Shown here: piece by piece, positions 1 through 60,357 of the stretch
How the letters are laid out: each line of letters begins with the position of its first letter
Position numbering within the stretch: the first letter of the stretch is position 1
NCBI GenBank assembly: GCA_949752745.1
Contig: OX457033.1
Span: forward strand, 13,260,448 to 13,324,447
Length of the DNA: 64,000 bases
Direction of reading: 5' to 3'
Source of the DNA: Protula sp. h YS-2021
Lineage: Eukaryota; Annelida; Polychaeta; Sabellida; Serpulidae
Notes under the pieces: model-generated
Databases searched by the model: none
What the model saw: only the letters and a program-made list of their open reading frames with translations
Told to the model about the DNA's origin: nothing
Program-made: the position numbers and the translations under genes

Positions 1-102
1 ACAGCTATCCTATTGACAAACGCAAACAGTGACGACAGTCGTTCAACTTGTCCATTTTCACACACCATAATTGTACGCATATCAATTTATACTTAATAGC
101 AG

Positions 103-507
103 ATTACCAAGTGCCGAAAACCAGAGAGGCTTCTCTGTAATGAGGCTTACGAAAAACAGGTTTCGAAGCTCCTTGTCTTCAGAAACATACTGGCTGTGTG
201 TTTGCTCACCGATGATATCCCAACATTCGACCCTCCCCATCCCGTTGAATTCTGGTACGGACTGGCCGACCGACGACCAGGAAAGGAAGAGCTGTCTGTA
301 GAAAATCAAAAAGTCTCAGAGAAAAGTGATGACGAAGAGAATGAAGACGGTGGGAACGACGATGATGACGAAGTCTCCGAGCTAGACTCTGAGACTTTCA
401 TAATTAAGCTTGATGAAAACTTAAACGCTTTAGATGAAAGCTACAAATTGGTCAGAACTGAGGAACTGCCGATGTGGCTCTATAAAAACATAAACTGGAC
501 AATATAG
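103..507 (+). CDS. Last coding exon of an unidentified plus-strand gene (acidic C-terminus)
   Basis: The frame is open from a likely acceptor (acttaatagcag/att, exon from 103) to a stop at 505-507 and gives about 134 residues. The first part is protein-like (RNILAVCLLTDDIPTFDPPH, then PVEFWYGLADRRPG), followed by a very acidic stretch (EKSDDEENEDGGNDDDDE) and a hydrophobic end. I do not recognise the family. The 5' part of the gene must lie left of the window. A candidate AATAAA lies at 703-708, about 200 bases after the stop. The gene converges on the pappalysin-like gene, with roughly 6 kb between the two stops. The acceptor is inferred; it could also be a processed or decayed copy, but the composition and open frame favour a real exon. 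Confidence 0.5.
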   Translation: MTKCRKPERLLCNEAYEKQVSKLLVFRNILAVCLLTDDIPTFDPPHPVEFWYGLADRRPGKEELSVENQKVSEKSDDEENEDGGNDDDDEVSELDSETFIIKLDENLNALDESYKLVRTEELPMWLYKNINWTI

Positions 508-1289
508 TTAAGAACATGTATAGTTTACATGCCATAAACAAATGAAGTTACAGTTTTAGTTAGAGGGTTAACTTGGCGGAGGTGAATTCGATTTGGCGAA
601 TTGAGCTGAACGTGCTTCGCCAAATTGGCGAAGGTAAAAAAATCCTTATGTGCACCCCTGCATTTGTTTGATCAGATAACAAGTTTTTTTACGTTTTTTG
701 TCAATAAACAATGTGGATTTTGCAAAGTGTAAGTGGTGTCGTTCAAACATTCCCACAAGTGATATTTCTGTAAGATCTCTTAAATGAGAAAACCAAAGCG
801 ACCCGAAACAGTTGTTGGATCGTAGAAATGACAAAAAGTACGGTTGGTTTAGCTATGTTGCAGCGATGTAAAAATGAAGCAGCTGTAGCATTGTAGCATT
901 ACTTCAAGCAGTGGAAAATATTGCTTTGACGCCAATTGGATTAGTGATTTAAACAAATAGGTCAGTGGACCGGCAGCGATATTTAACCAATTCAGTCGAA
1001 AGCAGCCTTAAAGTAACCACTCGAAAAGTGAGCAAAATCCTATCAAGAAAGGAGCCATTGTTTTTGTCCAATATAACATTTACACTTGTATAGTTTTTTT
1101 GCAACAAATTGAGAAATTTTAATTGGTGAGAGCAATAAATAATTCCTGTTATACTCATCATACACAGGGCTGTAGTTAGTGTTCTGTTTTTAGCCCAGCT
1201 TACGTTATGCGTAAGCTGGGGTATTCCTAACGGTTTTCGGGTGGAATCCGTTAGTGAGTTAGTTAGTTGTTTATTTAGTAAACTTTGTT
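508..1289. other. Intergenic; 3' UTR candidate and a short hairpin
   Basis: No coding signal. AATAAA at 703-708 may end the transcript of the exon at 103-507. A perfect 10-bp stem (CCAGCTTACG ... CGTAAGCTGG, 5-base loop) lies at 1195-1219, directly before the degenerate tandem repeats that start near 1290. Confidence 0.5.
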
Positions 1290-1950
1290 TCAAAATGCAT
1301 CTCCTCCTACATTTTTGACCCGATGTCGTTCATTTTTGGTATGAGGCACCCCTAAGGGATCATGCATGCGGCTTGTGCTTTTTTTGGTGAATTTTTGAAG
1401 GAAAATTTTTAAAATATAATTTAAAATGCATCTCCTCTTACGTTTTTGAACCGATATCATTTATTTTCGGTATGAGGTTTTTCTAAGGCATCGTGAATAC
1501 GGCTAGCTCTTTTGAATTTTTGAAAAAAAACTTGAAAGTGCATTTCTTCCTAAGTTTTTATCCTATTTCATTTATTTTTGGTGTGAGGCATCCCTAGATG
1601 GGTCGAGCATACGCTAGTGCTTTTTGACTCGATTTGGGAACTTTTAATTTTTGGTCTAATTTTTCAAGAAAATACTTCAAAATGTATCTTCTCATCTTGC
1701 ATCTTTTGATCCGATATCATTTATTTTGGGTGTGAGGTATGCTTTAGGCTTTTGTGAATATGGTTTGTGCTTTTTTAGTCGATCAGGGAACTTTTGAAGA
1801 AAATGACTCAAGTTGCATTTCGTCCTACAGTTTTTATCAGTTGCCATTTATTTTTTCTTATGAGCCGTCTCTGTGGGGTCATACATACGTCTTGTGCTTT
1901 TTGAGTGAATTGGAAAATTTTTCAAGTTTATTTAAGTCAAAATCCTCCTA
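1290..1950. repeat. Degenerate tandem repeat, unit about 130 bp, about 5 copies
   Basis: Diverged copies share blocks such as aaaatgcatctcctc, atcatttattttcggtatga and tgtgctttttt. It runs straight into the 51-bp minisatellite that starts near 1955. The blocks resemble the aaactcctcctac/tttgacc phrases of the repeat at 51530-52440, so the two may be related families. Confidence 0.6.
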
Positions 1951-1954
1951 CAGC

Positions 1955-3690
1955 GCATCGACGCAAGTTAAATGAACTTGCGCATCAGTCCGAAATAACA
2001 ACCGCGCATGGACGCAAGTTACATAAGCATGAGCAGTGGTCCGAAATGCAAACCGCGTAGCAAGGCAAGTTGAATAAACATGCGCACTAGTCCGAAATAA
2101 GAACCGCGCATCGACGGAAGTGAATAAAACATGGGCACTGGTCCAAAATGAGCACCACGCATCAACGCAAAGTAAATAAACATGCGTACTGGTAACAAAT
2201 GCGAACCGCACATCATCGCAAGTTAAATAAACATGCGCACTGATTTGCATTAACGCAAGTTGAAACAAAAAAAAAAAACATGTGCAGTGGTCCGAAATGC
2301 GAACCGCGCATCGACGCAAGTTAAATAAACATGCGCACTGGTCCGGAATGCAAAACCGCGCGCCAATACAAGTTAAAAATAAACATGCGGACTGGTTTGA
2401 AATGCGAACCGCGCATTAACGCAAGTTTTAAAAAACCAGCACAGTGGTCCGAAATGCGAACCGCACAACGACACATGCTAAATAAGCATGCGTACTGGTC
2501 CAAAATAAGCACCGCGCATCAATGGAAGGTAAAACAACATGCCCACTGGTTCGAAATGCAAACCGCTCATCAACGCAACTTCAGTAAACATGAGCACTGG
2601 TCCAAAATAAGAACTCCACATCAACTCAAGTTGAAAAATATATGCATTGATCGAAATAAGAACTGCGCATCGACGCAAGCATAATAAACATGCGCACTGG
2701 TCCGAAATGTGAACTGCTAATCAACGCAACCTTAAGAAACATGCGCACTGGTCCAAAATAAGAACTGCACATCAACGCAAGTTAAATAGACATGCGCATT
2801 GGTCTTAACTAAGAACTGCGCATCGATGCAAGTTGAATAAACATGCGTATTGGCCCGAACTGAGAACCGCGCATCAACGCAAGTTAAATAAACATGCGCA
2901 TTGCTCCGAAATGTGAACCGCTCAACAACGCAAATCGAATAAGCATGCGCATTTCTCCGAAACGCGAATCACAAGTTAAATAAACATGCGCATTGGTCCG
3001 AAATGCGAACCGCGCATGAACACAAGTTAAATAATCCTACGCACTGGCTCGAAATGGGAACCGCTCATCAACGCAAATTGAATAAGGAAGCGCATTTCGT
3101 CGAAACGCGAATCTCGCATCGACGCAAGTTAAATAAACAACGTACTGGTCCGAAATGGGAACCGCGCTTGAACACAAGTTAAATAATCATACGCTCTGGC
3201 TCGAAATGGAAACCACTCATCAATGCAAATTGAATAAGCAAGCGCATTTTTTCGAAACGCGAATTGCGCGTCGACGCAAGTTAAATAAACAGCGCACTGG
3301 TCCGAAATGCGAACCACACATCAACACAAGTTAAATAATCATTTGTACTGCTCCGAAATGCGAATTGCTCATCAACGAAAGTTGGGCATGTTCAACGAAA
3401 GTTGAACATGCCCACTGGTCCGAAATGCGAACCGTTCATCGACTCAATTTAAATAAACGTGTGCACTGGTCCGAAACGCAAATCGTGCATCAACACACGC
3501 TGAGTAAACATGCTCACTGGTCCAAACTGCGAACCGGGCATCAGCGCAAGTTGAATAAACATGCGCACTGGTGCATAAAAGAACCGCACATCAACACAAG
3601 TTAAATCAACATGCGCAATGGTCTGAATAACAACCGCACATCGAGGGAAGCTACATAAACATGCGCACTTTTCTGAAATGCGAATCGCAA
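1955..3690. repeat. 51-bp minisatellite, about 34 diverged copies
   Basis: The unit reads approximately aagttaaataaacatgcgca / ctggtccgaaatgcgaaccg / cgcatcgacgc. Copies differ by scattered substitutions and small indels, so the array is old compared with the near-perfect 51-bp array at 17265-17890. Since 51 is a multiple of 3, frames stay open on both strands for several units; these open frames are by-products of the period, not genes. Confidence 0.9.
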
Positions 3691-3699
3691 AATAGTTGT

Positions 3700-4320
3700 G
3701 TATGTCCGACCAGCAGTATACGTGTGTGGATAGAATTTCGATACGTTGCTCGAAGGTATCTCTGGTATACTATCCGCTCTGCGAGTGATACACAAGATTT
3801 GTCTAGCAGTTTATTTTGAAAACAAATATTATGTATGTATTTAACAGCCTGTGTTCGGGTCCGTTTCTAAATTAATTATTAAGCTAGCTGTTTGCCATCT
3901 CGTCTTTTGAAGCCCAAATTTTCAGGGAAATTCCCTTGCCCATGCACGCTAGCATTGGTCTTATCGCTTTTCGTAAGCTAGAACTTTGTCCTTAGACAAA
4001 CTTGTTTATTTAAGGTATCGAATATGTACTTGACAACTTTAAAATTGGAATACTCAGACAGGATCATTTTGTGTATGAGTGTAACAGCTGGAATAAAAGG
4101 AACAGATAAATGAGAGTAATGGAGTGCATTTTTTGAAAATGCATAAAAAGGAAACTAAGCATACGAAAAAAGAATTCGATTTAGTAAAAGAGATGAAGAA
4201 TTATCAATATGGCAAAGACATATATATCACCATATTTTTCTTGTACGAGGATCTATACAAAAGTAAGCAATCATTGGCTATGCAAGGCAATGTTGCCCAT
4301 ACTTAGTATAAGTATAAGTC
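3700..4320. other. Intergenic, nothing recognised
   Basis: AT-rich sequence with only short open frames and no recognisable motif. Confidence 0.5.
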
Positions 4321-4327
4321 AAAGTGG

Positions 4328-4356
4328 TTATTATTATTATTATTATTATTATTATG
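4328..4356. repeat. (TTA)n microsatellite
   Basis: About nine uninterrupted TTA triplets. Confidence 0.9.
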
Positions 4357-4437
4357 ATTATGCGTATTTCTTGTATAGCGCAGAAAACAAGTCAATACTT
4401 GGCATAACACTTGATGCTCGCTGACTAGAGTAACGAT

Positions 4438-4983
4438 TTAACAATACTGATGGCTAGCTAAACAGAATAGATGCGTTTTTAATGTTGACTTAAAGGTTCC
4501 GAGTGAGCTGCAGTTTCTGATTTCAGGATGTAAACTGTTCCATAAGCGTGGGGCTGCAACCCTAAAAGATCTATCTCCTGCGCTTTTTAACTTTGAGCGT
4601 GGTATTTTCAGTTCGCATTGGTTGTTAGATCTAAGGGTTCCAGGCGAAGAATACAACTCAAGTAATTCAGATAGATATGGGGGTCCTGTGCCGCAGAGGC
4701 ACTTGAAAGTAATTGTTGCTATTTTAAAAATCGATCGGTCCGATAGAGTTGGGGTGATGTGTTCAGATATTTTTAGTCCGGTAATGAGGCGAGCTGCAGC
4801 ATTTTGCACACGTTGTACATTAGATAAAAGTTTCTCAGATATGCCAAAATACAATGAATTACCATAGTCTAAACAAGGTGTAATAAACGCGTGAATTAGA
4901 GTTCTGAGCGAGGATTTGGTGAGATGTTTGCGAAACCTTCTTAAAAGCCGGAGGTTCGCGTAGTTCTCACAAAGTAATATGAA
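4438..4983 (-). pseudogene. 3' end of a non-LTR (LINE, CR1/Jockey-type) retrotransposon ORF2
   Basis: Reading leftwards, the frame is open from 4983 to a stop at 4438. It shows the conserved tail seen after the reverse transcriptase in CR1/Jockey-type LINEs: a TPCLDYGNSLYFG-like block, then VQNAAARLITG, a GTGPPYLSELLELYSS block, and GDRSFRVAAPRLWNSLHPEI. The frame hits a stop just 5' of 4983 and no RT catalytic core is present, so this is a 5'-truncated copy, as usual for LINE insertions. The remaining frame is unbroken, which suggests a fairly recent insertion. Clade assignment is from motif memory only. Confidence 0.85.
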
Positions 4984-4995
4984 CTAAACAAAGGT

Positions 4996-6300
4996 AACGC
5001 CAAACTACAATTTATGCTCTGAACCAGACATTTATTTTGCAAAATAATACAATAAAAGTAGTTTTACACAAAGCAACATATATGTGAAGCAACTGTATGA
5101 TAATCGTAAATCAATTGATGAAAAAAACACACCAGTCATTATAATCTTACAATTTGCTTTTCGATTTTGTTGCACAATTGTACATTTATAGATTAAACAT
5201 CATTCAAAACTAGTTGTTATAGAGCTTTAAATAAAATTAAAAAAACAATTAAAATAAGGATTCGGAAATTTGTAGTAGTTATTTGTAACTAACCTTGCCG
5301 CTTGTAGGCAATGTTGCTTAGACTTATGTTTATCACTTGAAATTTCAATGACCTTCTAAGGATCTTTTTTTAATTTTGTTATTTATTTTGCTTTTGTTGT
5401 GGACAATGCTCATAATAGTTGTTGCTTCTTTTCTAAACATAGTAGTTTTATGATCCTCAAAGTTCGTGCCATTATAGTTTTGTAGGTAACATATACCTTA
5501 TCAAGTACAACGCAGGTGCTATATCTTGACAAACAACCTGTGCAATGGTCTTATTTGTTATGTATTAGACGTTTTCGTGACCCTAATATATTGGGGATTC
5601 CGCGAAAAAAGCACTCTTATTCATTTGCTGCAATCATATTTTATATCCACCCGCTTCTTGTTTACACATCAGTTCGAGTTTATCATGGTTCAACTTTTAC
5701 ATAACAATCCACTGAAAGTGCATTCACAATGCGCATTATATACACACATTTTGCTGAGCATACTTGCAGTGGTTTTTTAAAGAACAAAGTGTGGGCACAA
5801 AAAAGCTAGCTTAATTGAACTGAAATGAGGGTTAAAAAGCATAAAAAAATTTAAAAGTTTAAAAGCAACAACAACAAAGGATGGCCATGTGCAGCGAGTT
5901 TTCCTATATTGTTTAAAAAATATTGCATTATGATATTTCTAACCATTACTAGATTGTTCAAAACGTCATTCAACGCCTTTGCAAATCCACATCTAAGAGT
6001 TATATGCAAATAACCAATTTCTGCAAATACTTGGTTCTGATATAAATTCAAATGTTTTGTTAAGCATCGAAAAGGAGTTGTATCACATGATGTCAGAGTT
6101 CCACAAAACAAAAACTCTACAATGTTCTACTCTAGTCAAACTCCATGCTTTTCTTCTCTTCTCTTGAGAATGTCCAGTGAAGTCAGGACATTTCAAGTTA
6201 TTGCAATAAATATATATGTATTTTTCTTGAGTAATTATCCGAATTATAAATTTAGCTTAAAAATGCAGTTGAAAAAAATGTTCGGCAAAACAAAAGAATT
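4996..6300. other. Intergenic, AT-rich
   Basis: No recognisable gene. An open plus-strand frame at 6122-6541 overlaps the 3' UTR and last coding exon of the pappalysin-like gene in antisense and shows no domain. Confidence 0.45.
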
Positions 6301-6302
6301 GG

Positions 6303-6308
6303 TTTATT
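6303..6308 (-). promoter_or_regulatory. Candidate polyadenylation signal of the pappalysin-like gene
   Basis: TTTATT on the plus strand is AATAAA in the gene's direction, about 170 bases after the stop codon at 6477. Inferred from position only. Confidence 0.4.
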
Positions 6309-6476
6309 TCAACAATACATTAAATAACTGCCAGGATAAAATTACTTTCGAATTGCAGTACATATGTAATAAAATTACAGTTGAAAATCTAAAGGCTTTG
6401 CTCACGCATATGGCAAAACGTCAAAAGAGGATAAGATTGTTTTACTACAATTTAATTCAGCTAATAATAGCGCGTG

Positions 6477-55979
<49,503 letters not shown>

Positions 55980-57150
55980 TTTGTTTTAATATTATATATA
56001 TGTGTTAATTTTTATCCTGCTTATGCCAGAAAATATACTACACAGTCACCAAAATAGTAAACCAAGAGCATTTACCACACACATCAGTAACACAGGACTG
56101 CTTTCTTACACAGGCATTTAGTCACAGAAAAAAACCTGGTAATAAATAGATAACTTGATCAAAACCGCCAGTTTCAAATTCGCGCCAACGTGAAAGAGAG
56201 GGGAACAGACATGCCAAGCATACACTTAAATCACGCTACAAGTTTCTTTGAAGAATAATTACACCAAGCCAAGCTATATCAGACCACTATCGTACGTTTC
56301 TAGTAGTTTTTACCCCCTTTTATTAAACAGGGCTGGTCTTTGTAAAGAGCTTGTCAAATGCTATAAAAAGGCTTTATTTGTCCAGAAGTCTGTAAGTTTT
56401 TTTTATCAACCCACAGGCTGTTTTGAAACAAGGCTGTAGGGGCTTATGTAAAGGAAAAATGAGAACTGCTTGTCTGAACCGATATGTATTTTCTGCTGAT
56501 CACTTGGGTCACTAAGATGTCCGAAATATCTATTAAGTGGATCATTTATAAATACCAGCCCTTAGGAACCGATTAAAATAAAGAGATTCAGAGATGAAAG
56601 AAATAATGCTCGGCTGATTAGGCGATGTCGCGAGAAATGAATAAGTTCTGATTATCCACAGGTTAAGATACCGTCACTGCTAAGGACAAAGCACCCAGGT
56701 GACTACCCCGATTCCGAGTGCATTCAAGGACTGACTCTGTTTCTGTACATCAATTTCGCTAGTTAATTTTCTTGACAAGACTTAATGTAACATAGAGCTA
56801 TGAACCAGATGACATGGTGATGGCGTGTGTGATTTCTCAATAATTCAAGTTCAAAACATCACTAGACTATTCTCATCATCGAGTGCAATGCTAGATGCAA
56901 ATGCCTCTGTATAACAATTAATAACATATCTTACTAAATTTTTTGCAACATCAATCAATGCAGTTTATTTTAGCATTTTAACATCTCCAGAAATCATTAA
57001 AATACTACGTCATGGTTAATTTTATCAAAGTTCAAAATCTTTTTTTCTGTTTTTGTTGTTGTTTTTTTTTTTTTTGTTTGTTTGTTTTTTTTTTGCTTTC
57101 AGCATCCTGTGTTCCACATTGGCCTGGATGTCACACGTACCGAGGCATCG
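55980..57150. other. Upstream region of the pappalysin-like gene; promoter expected here
   Basis: No coding frame. On the minus strand, an AT-rich block (catatatataatatt) lies about 20-30 bases before the ATG, too close to be a clear TATA box. No CpG-rich stretch or other promoter signature was found. Confidence 0.35.
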
Positions 57151-57154
57151 GCAA

Positions 57155-58170
57155 AACTAGAACCTCATTTCGCTAGCGAAATGTTAAACACTTGACAAAA
57201 ATTAAAGCGCAAAAAATACTTCCTTCGATGGGGTTTTTTTCCTTGAATGATATATTGCAAACAGCACAGCTTGAATACGTCTTATAAGCCGAATTGACTG
57301 GTCAGGCATACGCCGTGTTATCTATTTACGCAGTGAGAGCTCGCACAAAGCTAAGCAACTGTGTGTTCTGCTGTGCTGAGCGATAAATGCCCCACATTTA
57401 CTTGCAAAAAATACACTCTTTTCACATGGCGTTTTAAACAAGAAAACGAAATCGAAGGAGAAAATAAAAAGTGTCATGCACATTATATCAAGTTCTACCT
57501 AAGTCCCAGGTTTCGTGGCCCTAGGGTCCATAGTGTCAGCTGAGTAGACGACACAAAAAATCCGTTCACTGTCGAGAAAAAAAGATACCAACGGCTGCTC
57601 GCACAAATTCAGAAACACCTTGCAAGTCAAAGGATTGTCAAGTGTTAATTAACACTTGACAAGCCTTTGGCTTGCAAGAGTTATGTGAATTTGTGCGAGC
57701 AGCCGTTCGTCCTTTTTTTTCTTCTTGACAGTTTTTCCGATTTTTTGTGTCTTCTTCTTCTCTGACACTATGGGTCCTAGGACCATGAAACTTGGGACTT
57801 ATGAAGAGCTTGATCTGAGCGTGTGCATGTCACTTTTTATTTTTGTCTTTGATTTCGTTTTCTTTGTTAAAACGCCATGTGAAAAGAGTATATTTTTGCA
57901 AGTAAATGCAGAGCATTTAACGTACATCACAGAACACAGTTGCTGAGTTTTGTGCGAGCTCTCACTGCGTAAATAGATAACACGGCGTATGCCTGCTCAG
58001 TTAATAAAACCTTAAGCCAACAAAAACCAAACACTACTCGGCTTATAAGACGTATTCAAGCTGTGTTGTTTGCAATATATTATTCAAGAAATAACCCATA
58101 GAAGGAAGTTTTTTGCGTTTTAACTTTTGTCAAGTGTTTAACATTTCCCTAGCGAAATAAGGTTCTAGTT
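57155..58170. mobile_element. Foldback element, about 1.0 kb, two arms of about 500 bp
   Basis: The left half (from aactagaacctcatttcgct) is repeated as its reverse complement in the right half (to agcgaaataaggttctagtt) over almost the whole length, for example tagataacacggcgtatgcc on the right and its complement on the left near 57301-57325. The arms meet at a perfect palindromic centre (tgtcaagtgttaattaacac) near 57652. The arms differ by a few percent plus small indels. No gene inside. Confidence 0.92.
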
Positions 58171-58724
58171 AATTCTGCATTGGGATATCTTGTCCACTCC
58201 GCAATAAGCGCCAAGCATAATTTTGTGAGGCCGCATTGGGACTTCATACTCCAAACGTGTTTTATATTGGATCCATATCAAAGGGCGGGATGGGGAGGGG
58301 GCACTGTGCAGACTGCCCCTGAATAGCCAGCACCCAATGTTGTCGCATGTTGTCGTGCGTGACAGTTGTTGTTTGGTCATATGATTCCGACTTCTTACAG
58401 ATTTCACCATAACACCAGCTATTGATGTTCCGGTCGACCAATTGCAATGACTGCTCGAGACTTTATCCCACCGTACTTAATACAAAAAATACTCAAAATA
58501 TTTACAAGAGAAGCTTATCAATTGACTTGGATTATGATATTGCAGAGAAATTTAAAACAATGTATATATTTATTAAAAGGAAGTCAAAGTTTGGCATATT
58601 TCATTCGAAAATCATTGATATAAATTAATTTTGAATGTTTAATTTTTTAAGTTCCACACTGAATCACAGAAGTAGATAGAAAAGGGGGGTTTTGGACCAC
58701 TTGATGACGTCATACTGTCTGGAA

Positions 58725-58955
58725 GTGACGTCATACTGTCTGGACCGGAAGTGTTGTCCTGACCGGAAGTGTTGTCTGGACCGGAAGTGTTGTCTGGACC
58801 GGAAGTGACGTCATGATAAGCGTTAGGATAGGCGCGGCCATCCATGACGTCATAATGAGGTCATAATGAGGTCATAATGTGGTCATAATGTGGTCATACT
58901 GAGGTCATAATGAGGTCATAATGAGGTCATAATGAGGTCATAATGACGTCATGCT
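58725..58955. repeat. Two short tandem repeats
   Basis: First, four units of ggaccggaagtgttgtct (18-20 bp). Then, from about 58850, an 11-bp repeat (aggtcataatg) of about ten copies, flanked by tgacgtcat words. Confidence 0.85.
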
Positions 58956-59059
58956 GTGTGGCGGCTTCCTAGGGTTTCAGTCGATGATCGTCGAAGTCAA
59001 TGAAGTCAAGGTTTCATTTCCGAAGTCAATCGGCAACAGACCCTAAAAAGTGATGACCT

Positions 59060-59558
59060 CCCCCCCCCCACCCCCCCTCGAAATTGTGATTTTTGCATAT
59101 TTATCCGTTTCAGACGATTCTGAACATTTTTCATTTTTTGGTCGACCTCCCCCCTCCCCCGCCCTCGAAATTGTGATTTTTGCATATTTATCCGTTTCAG
59201 ACGATTCTGAACATTTTTCATTTTTTGGGTCGACCGACCCCCCCCCCCCCCCTCGAAATTGTGATTTTTGCATATTTATCCGTTTCAGACGATTCTGAAC
59301 ATTTTTCATTTTTGGGGTCGACCGACCCCCCCCCTCGAAATTGTGATTTTTGCATATTTATCCGTTTCAGACGATTCTGAACATTTTTCATTTTTTGGGT
59401 CGACCACCCCCCCCCCCCTTGAAATTGTGACTTTTTGCATATTTATCCGTTTCAGACGATTCTGAACATTTTTCATTTTTTGGGTCGACCGACCCCCTCC
59501 CCCCTCGAAATTGTGATTTTTTGCATATTTATCCGTTTCAGACGATTCTGAACATTTT

Positions 59559-59560
<2 letters not shown>
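59060..59560. repeat. Tandem repeat, unit about 85-90 bp, 6 copies
   Basis: Each unit has a C-run, ctcgaaattgtgatttttgc, atatttatccgtttcagacg, attctgaacatttttcattt and a gtcgaccgacc end. The units are nearly identical apart from C-run length, and end in a poly(T) run at about 59560-59596. Confidence 0.95.
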
Positions 59561-59597
<37 letters not shown>

Positions 59598-59599
59598 GT

Positions 59600-59800
59600 C
59601 AACCATATACACAAGTAAAATTCTGCTGAGTCAGCAATTTTAACAATTTTGAGCAAGTTTGAACAAGTTACACACCATATTTTGATTACATGGAAGTAGC
59701 ATAAAAGCATGAGTGAAACATATATGTGATACATTCTGCTGAGTCAACAATTTTGAACGAGTATTGAATAAGTTTGAACAAGTTACACACCATATACCAT
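59600..59800. repeat. Duplicated promoter-like block (unit about 114 bp) with AP-1/MARE sites
   Basis: The run tctgctgagtcagcaatttt and aagtttgaacaagttacaca / ccata occur twice. Copy 1 has a perfect MARE-type palindrome TGCTGAGTCAGCA (59624-59636); copy 2 has TGCTGAGTCAACA (59737-59749). It precedes the first gene of the Polinton-like region and may be part of the element's terminal repeat. Confidence 0.75.
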
Positions 59801-59808
59801 CAAAGTTT

Positions 59809-59816
59809 TATAAAAG
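59809..59816 (+). promoter_or_regulatory. TATA box of the first Polinton-region gene
   Basis: TATAAAAG 34 bases before the ATG at 59843, implying a very short leader. Confidence 0.7.
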
Positions 59817-59842
59817 GAAGAGTGACGAGAAAATACTTCACA

Positions 59843-60277
59843 ATGTCGGCATTACTTCTTGACAGATGTATGACTATGGATGACGTCTTCAAAGTGAACT
59901 ATATTGACTATGTGTTTTCAAAGCTTCCTGCTTTTGAATCGGATTGGATGCTGCAAGTGAAGAATTTGCATATGCATTGGGAAGCTGTGGGAAAGGCTAT
60001 TCCAAGAGATCGTTTCATCCGCTCGTTTCTACATGAATGTGAAGAACTGCATTTACTATCAACTTACAACATTGATTTAGCATTTATCAACGCGAATACA
60101 ATTTGGGCAACTGACCTCATGTTAGTTGTAGCTACTAGAATTATTCTACATTATGATGATGATGTTCCAAATAATGTATCAGACCTTGTTCGATTCAACC
60201 ATGGACGAGTTGAAGTGAACTCAAAAGTTTGCAAGTTCTTTGAAAAGAAAGCTGACTCAGCAGATAGTTGGGTATAA
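59843..60277 (+). CDS. Uncharacterised Polinton accessory protein (144 aa, helical)
   Basis: From the ATG at 59843 (MSALLLDRC...) to a TAA at 60275. I do not recognise the family. The sequence looks all-helical with aromatic and charged residues (VNYIDYVFSKLPAFESDW, FIRSFLHECEELHLL). The layout of a tyrosine-rich helix, a tryptophan, an FL..C block and a C-terminal hydrophobic helix loosely resembles the products at 61889 and 62953, suggesting three diverged relatives. The stop codon lies inside the TATA box of the next gene. It is the first of a run of same-strand compact genes leading to the integrase. Confidence 0.75.
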   Translation: MSALLLDRCMTMDDVFKVNYIDYVFSKLPAFESDWMLQVKNLHMHWEAVGKAIPRDRFIRSFLHECEELHLLSTYNIDLAFINANTIWATDLMLVVATRIILHYDDDVPNNVSDLVRFNHGRVEVNSKVCKFFEKKADSADSWV

Positions 60278-60280
60278 AAG
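60273..60280 (+). promoter_or_regulatory. TATA box overlapping the stop codon of the previous gene
   Basis: TATAAAAG; its internal TAA (60275-60277) is the stop of the gene at 59843. An AP-1-type site (GCTGACTCAGCA, 60251-60262) lies just upstream. The ATG is at 60358. Confidence 0.7.
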
Positions 60281-60357
60281 GGAGTGAACTCAGCAGAGTG
60301 GAGTCATTTCTCAGCAGACAGTTGGAGGGAGTGGATCATCAATACATTGTGGCAGTC

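Noticed and set aside
1948..3604. Several 60-120 residue frames in the first 51-bp minisatellite
   Set aside because: Repeat by-products: the same phrase recurs every 17 residues and there is no start, domain or splice support.
57361..57946. Two 60-73 residue frames resembling each other in the foldback arms
   Set aside because: They are opposite-strand copies of the inverted arms with no domain or codon support.
58845..58955. Array of GGTCA half-sites and TGACGTCA words as a regulatory region
   Set aside because: They are phases of an 11-bp tandem repeat; no evidence links them to a promoter.
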